In this document: positions 7,859 to 16,127 of the stretch, piece by piece
Layout of the letters: every line of letters begins with the position of its first letter
Numbering within the stretch: position 1 is the stretch's first letter
Source of the DNA: Paraburkholderia ferrariae NBRC 106233
GTDB taxonomy: Bacteria > Pseudomonadota > Gammaproteobacteria > Burkholderiales > Burkholderiaceae
DNA: 64,000 nucleotides
Assembly (NCBI RefSeq): GCF_000685035.1
Contig: NZ_BAYB01000021.1
Location: 62,001 to 126,000, forward strand
Direction of reading: 5' to 3'
Program-made: the position numbers and the translations under genes
Notes under the pieces: generated by a model
Seen by the model: the letters and a program-made list of their open reading frames with translations, nothing else
Told to the model about the DNA's origin: nothing
Database searches by the model: none

Positions 7859-8491
7859 ATGACTTACGCGGTAAAGGAAATTTTCTACACGTTGCAGGGC
7901 GAAGGCGCGAACGCCGGGCGCCCGGCCGTGTTCTGCCGGTTCACCGGCTGCAACCTGTGGTCGGGCCGCGAGGAAGATCGCGCCGAGGCCGTGTGCCGCT
8001 TCTGCGATACCGATTTCGTCGGCACCGACGGCGAGAACGGCGGCAAGTACCGCACGCCCGAAGCGCTCGTGGCGATGATCGCGTCGCTCTGGCCCGAGGG
8101 CGAGGGCAACCGCTTCGTGGTGTGCACGGGCGGCGAGCCGATGCTGCAGATCGATCAGCCGTTCGTCGATGCGCTGCATGCCGCCGGCTTCGAGATCGCC
8201 ATCGAAACGAACGGTTCGCTGCCGGTGCTGGAGTCGATCGACTGGATCTGCGTGAGCCCGAAGGCCGACGCGCCGCTCGTCGTGACGAAGGGCAACGAAC
8301 TGAAGGTGGTCGTGCCGCAGGAGAACCAGCGCCTCGCCGACTATGCGAAGCTGGACTTCGAGTACTTCCTCGTCCAGCCGATGGACGGCCCTTCGCGCGA
8401 CCTGAACACGAAGCTCGCCATCGACTGGTGCAAGCGCCACCCGCAATGGCGCCTTTCGATGCAGACTCACAAATACCTGAACATTCCCTGA
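7859..8491 (+). CDS. queE: 7-carboxy-7-deazaguanine synthase QueE (CX14CX2C type)
   Basis: A 210-residue radical-SAM enzyme that contracts 6-carboxytetrahydropterin to 7-carboxy-7-deazaguanine. The cluster cysteines are Cys31, Cys46 and Cys49: CX14CX2C instead of the usual CX3CX2C. This insertion is a documented feature of the Burkholderia multivorans enzyme and its relatives. Other recognisable parts are 'FYTLQGEG' near the N-terminus and the SAM-binding 'TGGEP' at about residue 91. The ATG at 7859 was chosen because the sequence upstream of it reads as non-conserved filler. There are 146 bp between queC and this start, and 28 bp to queD. Confidence 0.95.
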   Translation: MTYAVKEIFYTLQGEGANAGRPAVFCRFTGCNLWSGREEDRAEAVCRFCDTDFVGTDGENGGKYRTPEALVAMIASLWPEGEGNRFVVCTGGEPMLQIDQPFVDALHAAGFEIAIETNGSLPVLESIDWICVSPKADAPLVVTKGNELKVVVPQENQRLADYAKLDFEYFLVQPMDGPSRDLNTKLAIDWCKRHPQWRLSMQTHKYLNIP

Positions 8492-8519
8492 CCCTTCTTC
8501 CGAATTTTCCAGAAGCGCC

Positions 8520-8966
8520 GTGCTGACGATCACCCGAAAACTCGAATTCGACGCGGGCCACCGCATCCCCGACCACCGCAGCCAGTGCCGCAACCTGCAC
8601 GGCCATCGCTACGTGCTGGAAGTCACGCTGCAGGGCGACACCGTGGAAACCGAAGGCGCGCCCGACCGCGGCATGGTGATGGACTTCGCGGACGTGAAGG
8701 CGCTCGCGAACCAGCATCTCGTCGATCTGTGGGATCACGCGTTCATCGTCTATGAAGGCGACACGCAGGTGCACAGCTTTCTCGACACCATGCCGGGCCA
8801 CAAGACGGTCGTGATCGACCGTATCCCGACGGTCGAGAATCTCGCGGCCATTGCGTTCGAAATTCTCGCGAACGTGTACGACGCGCACTACGGCGTCAAT
8901 CTGCAACTGCACAAGGTGCGCCTCTACGAGACGCCGAACTGCTGGGCCGAAGTCGTCCGCGACTAA
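8520..8966 (+). CDS. queD: 6-carboxy-5,6,7,8-tetrahydropterin synthase QueD
   Basis: A 148-residue enzyme of the 6-pyruvoyl-tetrahydropterin synthase family that makes 6-carboxytetrahydropterin from dihydroneopterin triphosphate. The zinc ligands are His14 ('FDAGHRI') and the His27/His29 pair ('NLHGHRY'). The catalytic Cys is in 'SQCRNLHGH'. The later 'LWDHAFI' and 'PTVENLA' motifs are also family hallmarks. The start is GTG at 8520 with no strong Shine-Dalgarno site, so it may rely on coupling to queE. The length is slightly above the E. coli protein (121) because of insertions between strands. Confidence 0.94.
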   Translation: MLTITRKLEFDAGHRIPDHRSQCRNLHGHRYVLEVTLQGDTVETEGAPDRGMVMDFADVKALANQHLVDLWDHAFIVYEGDTQVHSFLDTMPGHKTVVIDRIPTVENLAAIAFEILANVYDAHYGVNLQLHKVRLYETPNCWAEVVRD

Positions 8967-8983
8967 GACCTCCCCCAGGTCTT
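8965..8983 (+). terminator. Hairpin after queD, possible weak terminator
   Basis: AAGACCT/AGGTCTT form a perfect 7-bp stem around CCCCC and include the queD stop. No T-run follows, so termination would be weak or Rho-assisted. Confidence 0.35.
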
Positions 8984-9236
8984 CCCTCTCCGCACTCTCG
9001 CCTGCCGCCTCCGGCGGGCGACCCCCGCCTCATCCGCTTCCCACCGCGTGCTCCCCGGCCGGGTTTTTCGTTCTGCGGCCCGATTTATTGTCGCGGTATG
9101 ATTGTTCCCGCAAGGCCGCGCACCACCGCGCGCGGCCATACAACATAACGGAGCGAGACATGCGGGCTTTACCGTCGCCGGGAGCGTGCGTCCCCGCGCA
9201 CCGTGCGCATCCGGCAGCCTCGCCGGGAGCAGGGCG

Positions 9237-10019
9237 ATGAGCACCTTCACCAATCCCCTCAAGGAACGCCTCAAAGAAGCGGGGCCGCTCTTTGGCCTGT
9301 GGCTTTCGATGGGCAGCGAGACCGCCGCCGAGGCGCTCGCGCATGCCGGTTTCGACTGGCTGCTGATCGACATGGAGCATGCGCCGAACGACAGCGCCGA
9401 CACCGTCGCCCAGTTGCGCGCGATTGCTGCGGCGCACCTGCCGACCGAGCCCGTCGTGCGCCTGCCGACCAGCGAGCCGTGGCTCGTCAAGCGCGTGCTC
9501 GACGCGGGCGCGCGCACGGTGATGTTTCCGAATATCGGCTCGGCCGAGGAAGCGGCGCTGGCGGTGAGCTACACGCAGTATCCGGACGAACACACGCCCA
9601 ACGGGCGCCGCGGCGTAGCGGGCGTGGTTCGTGCTGCGGCCTATGGCATGCGGCGCGACTACCTGCACGGCGCGAACGCGCAGATCGCGACGATCCTGCA
9701 AATCGAATCGGCTTCGGCGCTTGCCGAGGTCGAGCAGATCGCCGCGACCCCCGGCGTGGATTGTCTCTTCGTCGGCCCGGCCGATCTCGCCGCGAGTCTC
9801 GGCCATCTGGGCGATTCGAAGCATCCGGACGTGCAGGCCGCGACGGCGCGCATCGTCGCGGCGGCACGCAGCGCCGGCGTCGCGACCGGCATCTTCGCCA
9901 TGGATGCGGCGCAGGCGAAGCAGTATCGCGATCAGGGTTTCAGTTTTATCGCGCTGGCGGCCGATGTCATCTGGCTCGTGCGCGCGACGCGTCAGGCGCT
10001 GCAGGAGGCGAGATCGTGA
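9237..10019 (+). CDS. HpcH/HpaI-family class II aldolase
   Basis: A 260-residue protein of the HpcH/HpaI aldolase/citrate lyase family. Such enzymes cleave 4-hydroxy-2-oxo acids (for example 2,4-dihydroxyhept-2-ene-dioate or 2-keto-3-deoxyglucarate) to pyruvate plus an aldehyde, with a divalent metal. Visible hallmarks are 'IDMEHAPND', 'VRLPTSEPWLVKRVLDAG' (substrate and pyruvate-binding Arg), 'GARTVMFPNI' and the metal-binding 'FVGPADLAASLG'. The ATG at 9237 is preceded by GGGAGCAGGG and the body begins 'MSTFTNPLKERL', as in the family. The exact substrate cannot be told from sequence. It overlaps the Sel1-repeat gene by GTGA. Confidence 0.88.
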   Translation: MSTFTNPLKERLKEAGPLFGLWLSMGSETAAEALAHAGFDWLLIDMEHAPNDSADTVAQLRAIAAAHLPTEPVVRLPTSEPWLVKRVLDAGARTVMFPNIGSAEEAALAVSYTQYPDEHTPNGRRGVAGVVRAAAYGMRRDYLHGANAQIATILQIESASALAEVEQIAATPGVDCLFVGPADLAASLGHLGDSKHPDVQAATARIVAAARSAGVATGIFAMDAAQAKQYRDQGFSFIALAADVIWLVRATRQALQEARS

Positions 10020-10738
10020 AGCGTAGGGCAGTGGTGAGGGTATGGGTGCGTGCCGCAGTGGCTTGCGGCGCGATGACGGCGGCCGCGGCGTGTCTCGCGG
10101 CAGGGGCCTCCGATCCGAAAGCATCGGCCGCCGAGGCCGACCCGCAGACGGCGAACGCCGTCGCCGACTACAACGCGGGCAACCTGGGCGTCGCGCGCAC
10201 CGAATTCAGCGCGGCGGCCGCGCGCGGCAACCGGCTCGCGGAATTCGACTACGCGATGATGCTGCTCAACGGCGAGGGCGGCGCGACCGATGTCGGCGAG
10301 GGCCGCAAGTGGCTGCACAAGGCGGCCGAAGCGAACATGTCGCATGCGCAGTACGTGTACGGGAAGATGTACGACGATGGCGACTTCGTCGGGAAGAATC
10401 CGGTCGAGGCGCACCAGTGGTTCCTGAAGGCGGCGAAGCAGGGCCACACCCAGGCGGAGCTCGCGCTCGCGAACCAGTACCTCGACGGGCGCGGCACGGC
10501 GCGCGACAACAAGCAGGCGTTCTACTGGTACAAGAAGGCGGCCGAGGGCGGCGACATGACGGCGCAGTACGTGACCGGCTCGTTCTACGAGCGCGGCGGC
10601 GACGGCGTGCCGAAAAATATCAACGTCGCCCGCGCCTACTATGCGGCCGCGGCGGCACAGGGCGACCGGGTGGCGCTGCTCAAGTACCAGCAGCTGAGCG
10701 CGCAGTTGCAGAAGTCGGCGCCGGGCGCGACGCAGTGA
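10016..10738 (+). CDS. Secreted Sel1-repeat (TPR-like) protein
   Basis: A 240-residue protein beginning at GTG 10016, overlapping the aldolase stop by four bases. The N-terminus is basic ('MKRRAVVRVWVR') followed by an Ala-rich hydrophobic stretch ending 'CLAAGA', a probable signal peptide of about 30 residues. The body has about four Sel1 repeats, seen as 'AEFDYAMMLLNGEGG', 'AQYVYGKMYDDGDFVGKN', 'AELALANQYLDGRG' and 'AQYVTGSFYERGGDGVPKN', each followed by an A..W..KAA helix. Sel1 proteins are scaffolds in the periplasm or on the surface. No enzymatic domain is seen. Why it is coupled to an aldolase gene is unclear. Confidence 0.85.
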   Translation: MKRRAVVRVWVRAAVACGAMTAAAACLAAGASDPKASAAEADPQTANAVADYNAGNLGVARTEFSAAAARGNRLAEFDYAMMLLNGEGGATDVGEGRKWLHKAAEANMSHAQYVYGKMYDDGDFVGKNPVEAHQWFLKAAKQGHTQAELALANQYLDGRGTARDNKQAFYWYKKAAEGGDMTAQYVTGSFYERGGDGVPKNINVARAYYAAAAAQGDRVALLKYQQLSAQLQKSAPGATQ

Positions 10739-10784
10739 GAACGGCGCGGCGCGCACCGCAGGAACGGACAGTGCGCCGCCGGAA

Positions 10785-11951
10785 CTAGCTCTGCATCAGC
10801 CGCTTCTGGCGGCCCACACTCATGATGAGCCCGATCGCGATGCCGAGCGTCGTGAGCGCGGTGCCGCCGTAGCTCATGAACGGCAGCGGCACGCCCACCA
10901 CGGGCAGGATGCCGCTCACCATGCCGATGTTCACGAACGCATAGGTGAAGAAGGCCATGGTCAGGGACCCGGCCAATAATCGCCCGAACAGCGTCGCGCC
11001 GTTCGCGGCGATATAGAGCCCGCGCGCGATCAGGCACATGTAGAGCGTGAGCAGCACGAGCCCGCCCGCCATGCCGAACTCCTCCGAAAACACGGCGAAG
11101 ATGAAGTCGGTGTGCTTTTCGGGGATGAACTCGAGGTGCGACTGCGTGCCCTTGAGCCAGCCCTTGCCGAACGGGCCGCCCGAGCCGATCGCAATCACCG
11201 CCTGGATGGTGTGGAAGCCCTTGCCGAGCGGGTCGGAGGTGGGGTCGAGCAGCGTGCAGATGCGGTGCTTCTGGTAGTCGTGCATGAGCGGCCAGTTCAC
11301 CTGCGGCTGGCAGATCTTGTCCTGGAACGCGGCGATCGACCCGACCGCGATGACGCCCGCGATCAGCACCGGCACGATCAGCTTGAACGAGAGCCCGGCG
11401 AAATAGATCACGAACAGGCCCGCCGCGAACACGAGCACGGCGGTGCCGAGGTCGGGCTGCTTGGCGATCAGGGCCACCGGCACGAGCAGGATGACGAAGC
11501 CCACCACGAAGTCGTACCAGCGCACCACGCCTTCGCGCCGCTGGTAATACCAGGCGAGCATGAGCGGTGTGGCGATCTTGAGAATCTCCGAAGGCTGGAT
11601 CACCACGCCCACGTTGATCCAGCGCTTCGCGCCCTTGCGCGTGAGGCCGAAGAGCGCCACCGCGACCAGCAGCGCAATCCCAAAGGTGTAGACCGGTACG
11701 GCGAAGCGCATGAGCGTGGTGGGCGGCACGTTCGCGAGCGCCCACATCAGCACGAAGGTCAGCATGATGTTGCGCAACTGGTCCTCGACGCGGCCCGGCA
11801 TGTCGATGGTGGCGCTGTAGAGCGTCACGATGCCGACGCACAGGAGCAGAAACACGGTGAGCGCGAGCGGTCCGTCGAAGCCGATGAACATCTTGCGGAT
11901 CGTATCGAGCACCGCGCGCTTGTCGATCTTGTCGAACTGGATAAATGGCAT
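10785..11951 (-). CDS. rodA: Rod-shape SEDS glycosyltransferase RodA
   Basis: A 388-residue polytopic membrane protein (about 10 helices) of the SEDS family. RodA polymerises lipid II into glycan strands in the elongasome with PBP2. The signature 'PEKHTDFIFAVFSEEFG' (about residue 280) and C-terminal 'GVPLPFMSYGGTA' are diagnostic of RodA rather than FtsW. Cytosolic N-terminus 'MPFIQFDKIDKR'. It is the last gene of the minus-strand operon mreB-mreC-mreD-mrdA-rodA, starting 10 bp after the mrdA stop with GGAG upstream, which suggests coupling to its partner PBP2. It converges with the Sel1 gene. Confidence 0.95.
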   Translation of the reverse strand: MPFIQFDKIDKRAVLDTIRKMFIGFDGPLALTVFLLLCVGIVTLYSATIDMPGRVEDQLRNIMLTFVLMWALANVPPTTLMRFAVPVYTFGIALLVAVALFGLTRKGAKRWINVGVVIQPSEILKIATPLMLAWYYQRREGVVRWYDFVVGFVILLVPVALIAKQPDLGTAVLVFAAGLFVIYFAGLSFKLIVPVLIAGVIAVGSIAAFQDKICQPQVNWPLMHDYQKHRICTLLDPTSDPLGKGFHTIQAVIAIGSGGPFGKGWLKGTQSHLEFIPEKHTDFIFAVFSEEFGMAGGLVLLTLYMCLIARGLYIAANGATLFGRLLAGSLTMAFFTYAFVNIGMVSGILPVVGVPLPFMSYGGTALTTLGIAIGLIMSVGRQKRLMQS

Positions 11952-11961
11952 GGCGGACTCC

Positions 11962-14256
11962 TTACTCGTCGATGCCGCCGCTGGCGGGCTTCGGCGGTGC
12001 CGGCTGGGCGTCGTCGTCGCGCGGCGGCGCGGCGAGCGTGGCGTCGGGCTCGCTCGCCGGCCGGCGCGGGTGGCGCGCAGGACTGCGGTGTGGTGCGCTG
12101 GCCGCGTTCGCGCGGCTGGCGGCGGCTGCGCTCGAGGCGCCAGCCGCCGGCGCCGCCGCTTCGGAAGCGGCCGAAGCCGCCGCGGCAGCCGAAGCGGCGG
12201 CCGCCGCCGAGGCTGCGCCGGGAATGGGCAGCGGCGTGAAGCCGGCGGCCACCTTGACCGGCTGCGTATCGGAAACCGGCTCGGACGCGCCGATCACGGG
12301 CGCCGAGGCCTCCTGGGCCGCCGAGGCCGCCGCGGCCACTTCGGCCTGCAGCGCGCCGGGCTTGTGCCGGTCGACGAGGTAATAGTCGAGCACGCGGCGT
12401 GCGATCGGGCCCGCGGCCTGCGCGCCCCAGCCGCCGTTTTCGACGATCAGCGCGACGGCAATCTGCGGCTTGTCGGCCGGCGCGAACGCGATGAAGAGCG
12501 CGTGGTCGCGCAGGTGTTCGGCGAGCGCGTGCGCCTGATACTTCCCGCCTTGCAGCGAGAACACCTGGGCCGTGCCGGTCTTGCCCGCCGAGGTGTACGG
12601 CGCATTGGCGAAAATCTGGTACGCGGTGCCCGACGGGTTCATCGTCACGCCTTCCATGCCGCGCTTCACGACGTCGATGTCGGCCTGCGAGACGTTCAGG
12701 CGCCCGCTTTCGGTCGGCACGGTGAGGCGCGTCTCGTGCGTGATCGGGTTCTCGATTTCCTTCACGAGGTGGGGCTTCATGAGCACGCCGTTGTCGGCGA
12801 GCGTGGCCGTGGCGTGCGCGAGCTGCAGGATCGTGAACGAGTTGTAGCCCTGGCCGATCCCGAGGCTGATGGTCTCGCCTTCGTACCACTTCTGCTGCTC
12901 GGGCTTGCGGTAGGCCTTGCGCTTCCATTCGGTGGAGGGCAGGATGCCGCGCGCCTCGCCCGCGATGTCGATGCCGGTGAGCTGGCCGAAGCCGAGCGGC
13001 TTCATGAAGTTCGCGATCGCATCCACGCCCAGGTCGTGCGCGAGCATGAAGAAGTAGGTGTCGTTGGACACCATGATCGCGCGGTTCATGTCCACCCAGC
13101 CCTGGCCGCTGCGCACGTCGTTGTTGAAGCGGTGGCCGCCGAACATGTAGTAGCCGGGGTCGGAGAAGCCCCATTGCGGCGTGCGCTTGTGCAGCGTGAG
13201 CGCGGCGAGCGCCATGAACGGCTTGTAGGTGGAGCCCGGCGGATAGGTGCCGTGCAGCGGGCGGTTCAGCAGCGGGTGATCGGGCGAGTTGTTCAGGTCG
13301 TCCCAGGTTTGCTGGTCGATGCCGTCCACGAAGGCGTTCGGGTCGAAGCTCGGCGCCGAGACGAACGCGAGGACGTCGCCCGTGGACGGCTCGATGGCCA
13401 CCAGCGCGCCGCGCTTGCCCGCGAAGGCCTGCTCGGCCACTTCCTGCAGGCCGATGTCGATCGAGAGCACGAGGTTGTTGCCGGGCGTGGCCTGGGTGCG
13501 CGAAAGCGTGCGCACGGGGCGGCCGCCCGCCGTCACTTCCACTTCCTCGAAGCCGGTCAGGCCGTGCAGCTCGGTTTCGTAGCTCTGCTCGACGCCGATC
13601 TTGCCGATGTAGTCGGTGCCGTTGTAGTTGTTCGCGTCCAGACGCGGATCGTAGTGCTCCGGATCGCTGTCGTTCTGGTCGCTCATGTCGTCGATGCGCT
13701 CCTGGTCGCGCTGCGAGATGCGGCCGATATAGCCGATCACGTGCGCGGCCGTCGGGCCGAGCGGGTACTGGCGGAACAGACGCGCGCGCACTTCCACGCC
13801 GGGGAAGCGGTAGCGCTGCGCGGTGAAGCGCGCGACTTCTTCGTCGGTGAGGCGCGTGCGGATCGGCAGGCTCTCGAAGTTCTTCGAATCTTCGAGCAGC
13901 TTCTTGAAGCGGCGGCGGTCGCGCGCGTCGATCGGGATCACCGTGGAGAGCTGGTCGATCGTGTTGTCGAGCGTGTCGGTGAGCTTCGAGGGCGTGATTT
14001 CGAGCGTGTAGGCCGAGTAGTTCTTCGCCAGCACGACGCCGTTGCGGTCGGTGATGATGCCGCGGTTAGGCACGATGGGCGCGACCGAGATGCGGTTTTC
14101 GTCGGCCTGCAGCGAGTACTTGCTGTGGTTCCACACCTGCAGGTACAGGAAGCGGAAAGCGATCAACCCGAAGCAGACGAACACGAACAGTCCCGCCGCC
14201 GCAACGCGCAGGCGGAACTTCGAGATCTGCTGCTGGGTGTCCTTGAATTCGGTCAT
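11962..14256 (-). CDS. mrdA: Penicillin-binding protein 2 (elongasome transpeptidase)
   Basis: A 764-residue class B PBP that cross-links side-wall peptidoglycan. One N-terminal anchor lies at about residues 17-40. The dimerisation/pedestal domain follows ('NRGIITDRNG' at about 64). The transpeptidase domain has the active-site Ser342 in 'GSTYKPF', the SxN motif 'SND' and the KTG motif 'AGKTGTAQ' at about 555. The protein is about 130 residues longer than the E. coli one (633). The extra sequence is a C-terminal tail from about residue 640, very rich in Ala, Ser and Pro, with no recognisable domain. It lies between mreD (about 90 bp gap) and rodA (10 bp). Confidence 0.96.
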   Translation of the reverse strand: MTEFKDTQQQISKFRLRVAAAGLFVFVCFGLIAFRFLYLQVWNHSKYSLQADENRISVAPIVPNRGIITDRNGVVLAKNYSAYTLEITPSKLTDTLDNTIDQLSTVIPIDARDRRRFKKLLEDSKNFESLPIRTRLTDEEVARFTAQRYRFPGVEVRARLFRQYPLGPTAAHVIGYIGRISQRDQERIDDMSDQNDSDPEHYDPRLDANNYNGTDYIGKIGVEQSYETELHGLTGFEEVEVTAGGRPVRTLSRTQATPGNNLVLSIDIGLQEVAEQAFAGKRGALVAIEPSTGDVLAFVSAPSFDPNAFVDGIDQQTWDDLNNSPDHPLLNRPLHGTYPPGSTYKPFMALAALTLHKRTPQWGFSDPGYYMFGGHRFNNDVRSGQGWVDMNRAIMVSNDTYFFMLAHDLGVDAIANFMKPLGFGQLTGIDIAGEARGILPSTEWKRKAYRKPEQQKWYEGETISLGIGQGYNSFTILQLAHATATLADNGVLMKPHLVKEIENPITHETRLTVPTESGRLNVSQADIDVVKRGMEGVTMNPSGTAYQIFANAPYTSAGKTGTAQVFSLQGGKYQAHALAEHLRDHALFIAFAPADKPQIAVALIVENGGWGAQAAGPIARRVLDYYLVDRHKPGALQAEVAAAASAAQEASAPVIGASEPVSDTQPVKVAAGFTPLPIPGAASAAAAASAAAAASAASEAAAPAAGASSAAAASRANAASAPHRSPARHPRRPASEPDATLAAPPRDDDAQPAPPKPASGGIDE

Positions 14257-14346
14257 GCGAAAAATCCGCCCCGCGGGAGCGGATGAGCGGACCGGGGTAC
14301 GTGAGAGGTTTTCAAGCGTCTTCCTGCAACGGACGGCACACGCCGT

Positions 14347-14859
14347 TCAGATGGGCCGGGTGTCGTCGGGATCGACGGGGCGGCGCTGCGGCAAGAGCAG
14401 CAGGATGCTGGCCACGGGCCACAGCACGGCGGCCCCGAAGCCGCTCGCGAGGTAGTCCCAGCCCGGGAAGGCGGCGCCCATCAGCAGCCGGATCACGAAC
14501 GGCACCACTTGCGCGCCCACCAGTATCGGCATCACGGCGAACATCTGCACGCCGAGCGACATCCACAGCACGCGGCGGTGAATCGTGATCGCGCCGTACG
14601 ACAGCAGCGTGTACGCGAGCGCGTGCTCGCCGAGCAGGTTGGCGTTGTGCACGTCCATCAGGAGGCCGAGGCAAAACGCGATGCCCATGCCCACCTTGCG
14701 CGGCTGATGAATGTTCCAGAACAGCAGGACGAGCGCGACGAAGTCGGGCACGCCGGGCAGCTTGCCCCACGGCAGCAGGTTCAGCAAGAACGCCGCGGCG
14801 AGGCTGAACGCGATGAAGTACGGGTTGACCGGCTGAAGGATGTATTGCGGGCGCGGCAT
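14347..14859 (-). CDS. mreD: Rod-shape protein MreD
   Basis: A 170-residue inner-membrane protein with about five predicted helices and the family's N-terminal 'YILQPVNPYFIAFSLAAAFL' pattern. MreD links MreC and the synthases in the elongasome. Its ATG overlaps the mreC stop by one base (TGATG), a coupling signal. Length matches the family (about 160-170). Confidence 0.93.
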   Translation of the reverse strand: MPRPQYILQPVNPYFIAFSLAAAFLLNLLPWGKLPGVPDFVALVLLFWNIHQPRKVGMGIAFCLGLLMDVHNANLLGEHALAYTLLSYGAITIHRRVLWMSLGVQMFAVMPILVGAQVVPFVIRLLMGAAFPGWDYLASGFGAAVLWPVASILLLLPQRRPVDPDDTRPI

Positions 14860-15947
14860 CAGTGGGCTCCCTGCGCCTGCGGTTTTGCCGGTTTGGCGCT
14901 GGCCGGCGTGTTCGCGGGCGCGTTGGCCGGAGCGGTGGTCGCCGGTTTGGTTCCGGCGGCCTTCGATTTGTCGTCGGCCTTCTTGTCGTCAGCCTTTTTG
15001 TCGTCAGCCTTCTTGTCGGCGCCCTTGGCGGGTTTCTTCTTGTTCGCGGCTTTGGCTGCGGCCTCGGAAGCGGCGGCGGCCGCTTCGGCGGCTTCGACCG
15101 GATTGGGCGGCACCTGCGGCGTGAAGTGCAGCACCAGCACCTGGCGCGCGCCGCGCACGGCCGCGAGCGGCACGCACACCACGCGCGCGAACGCCGTGTC
15201 GGCCTGCTTGTCCACGCGCAGCACCCGGGCGACCGGCAGCCCTTGCGGATACACGCCGTCGAGGCCGCTCGTCACGAGTTCGTCGCCGGCCTGCACGTCG
15301 GCGCTGATCGGCACGAAGCGCAGGTCGAGCAGCGCGCCCTGCGGCGTGCCGTAGATCACGCTGCGCAGCCCCGTGCGGACGATTTCGACCGGCACGGCCT
15401 GATCCTTGTCCGTGAGCAGCGTTACTTCGGACTGCATGGGGAAGACGCGCGTCACCTGGCCGATCACGCCGTCTTCGCTCACCACCGGCGCGCCGTTCAG
15501 GATGCCCTGCTGCGAGCCGCCGCCGATCACCACCTTCTGCGTGAACGGGTCGCGCGTGTCGTACTGGATTTCGGCCGGCGTCGTCTGCGCGCCGATGCGC
15601 TGCGACAGATCCAGCAGCGCGCGCAGATGCTTGTTTTCGGCCGCGAGCGAGGCCGCTTCGTTGGCCTGTTGCGAGAGCTGCAGATTGCGCGTGTGCAACT
15701 GCGCGTTTTCGGCGCGCAGCGTGGCGCCCGTGACGGCGAGGTCGGCGGCGCCCATGAAGAGATCGCGCGGCACGAGGGCCGCGCGCTGCAGCGGGTAGAG
15801 GCCTGCCCCGAGCACGCCGCGCACGATTTCGAGCGTCTTGAAGCGGGCGTCGCAGAGCAAGAGGGCGAGCGACAGCACGACGAAGAAGATCAGCCGTGCG
15901 ATTGCCGAAGGGCCTTGCTTGAACAGGGGCGGCGGACTGTATTCCAT
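14859..15947 (-). CDS. mreC: Rod-shape protein MreC
   Basis: A 362-residue bitopic protein that organises the periplasmic side of the elongasome. One membrane helix lies at about residues 17-35, then a coiled coil ('ENAQLHTRNLQLSQQ', about 75-110), then the two-barrel MreC domain (about 115-275; 'GGGSQQGILNGAPVV' and 'DLRFVPISADVQAGDELVTS'). The tail from about 285 is low-complexity, Ala/Lys/Pro-rich and carries three exact-length tandem 15-bp repeats coding KADDK units. The tail is not part of the conserved fold. Preceded by mreB with a 180-bp gap that holds no gene. Confidence 0.95.
   Translation of the reverse strand: MEYSPPPLFKQGPSAIARLIFFVVLSLALLLCDARFKTLEIVRGVLGAGLYPLQRAALVPRDLFMGAADLAVTGATLRAENAQLHTRNLQLSQQANEAASLAAENKHLRALLDLSQRIGAQTTPAEIQYDTRDPFTQKVVIGGGSQQGILNGAPVVSEDGVIGQVTRVFPMQSEVTLLTDKDQAVPVEIVRTGLRSVIYGTPQGALLDLRFVPISADVQAGDELVTSGLDGVYPQGLPVARVLRVDKQADTAFARVVCVPLAAVRGARQVLVLHFTPQVPPNPVEAAEAAAAASEAAAKAANKKKPAKGADKKADDKKADDKKADDKSKAAGTKPATTAPANAPANTPASAKPAKPQAQGAH
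14971..15015. repeat. Three tandem 15-bp repeats in the mreC 3' end
   Basis: Units of the form tcgtcRgccttYttg at 14971, 14986 and 15001 code (on the minus strand) for repeated KADDK in the MreC tail. A multiple of three keeps the frame if copy number changes. Confidence 0.85.
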
Positions 15948-16127
15948 GGTCGGCGCCGGGGGCGTGTGCGAAAGAGTGAAACGGCGGCGCCGGGAGGGGC
16001 GCCTGTCAGCGGACGGCGCGGCGGCCCGGAAGCCGCCTTGCCGGGCTCGCCAGGCTTGTCAGGCTCACAGGACTCCCCAGGCAGCCAGGGAGGCCGCGCC
16101 GCGCCGACTGCGTGAAGAGCGCTACGC

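Noticed and set aside
11830..14286. About 818-codon plus-strand frame antisense to mrdA
   Set aside because: Shadow of a confident PBP2 gene; no known domain, no ribosome-binding site.
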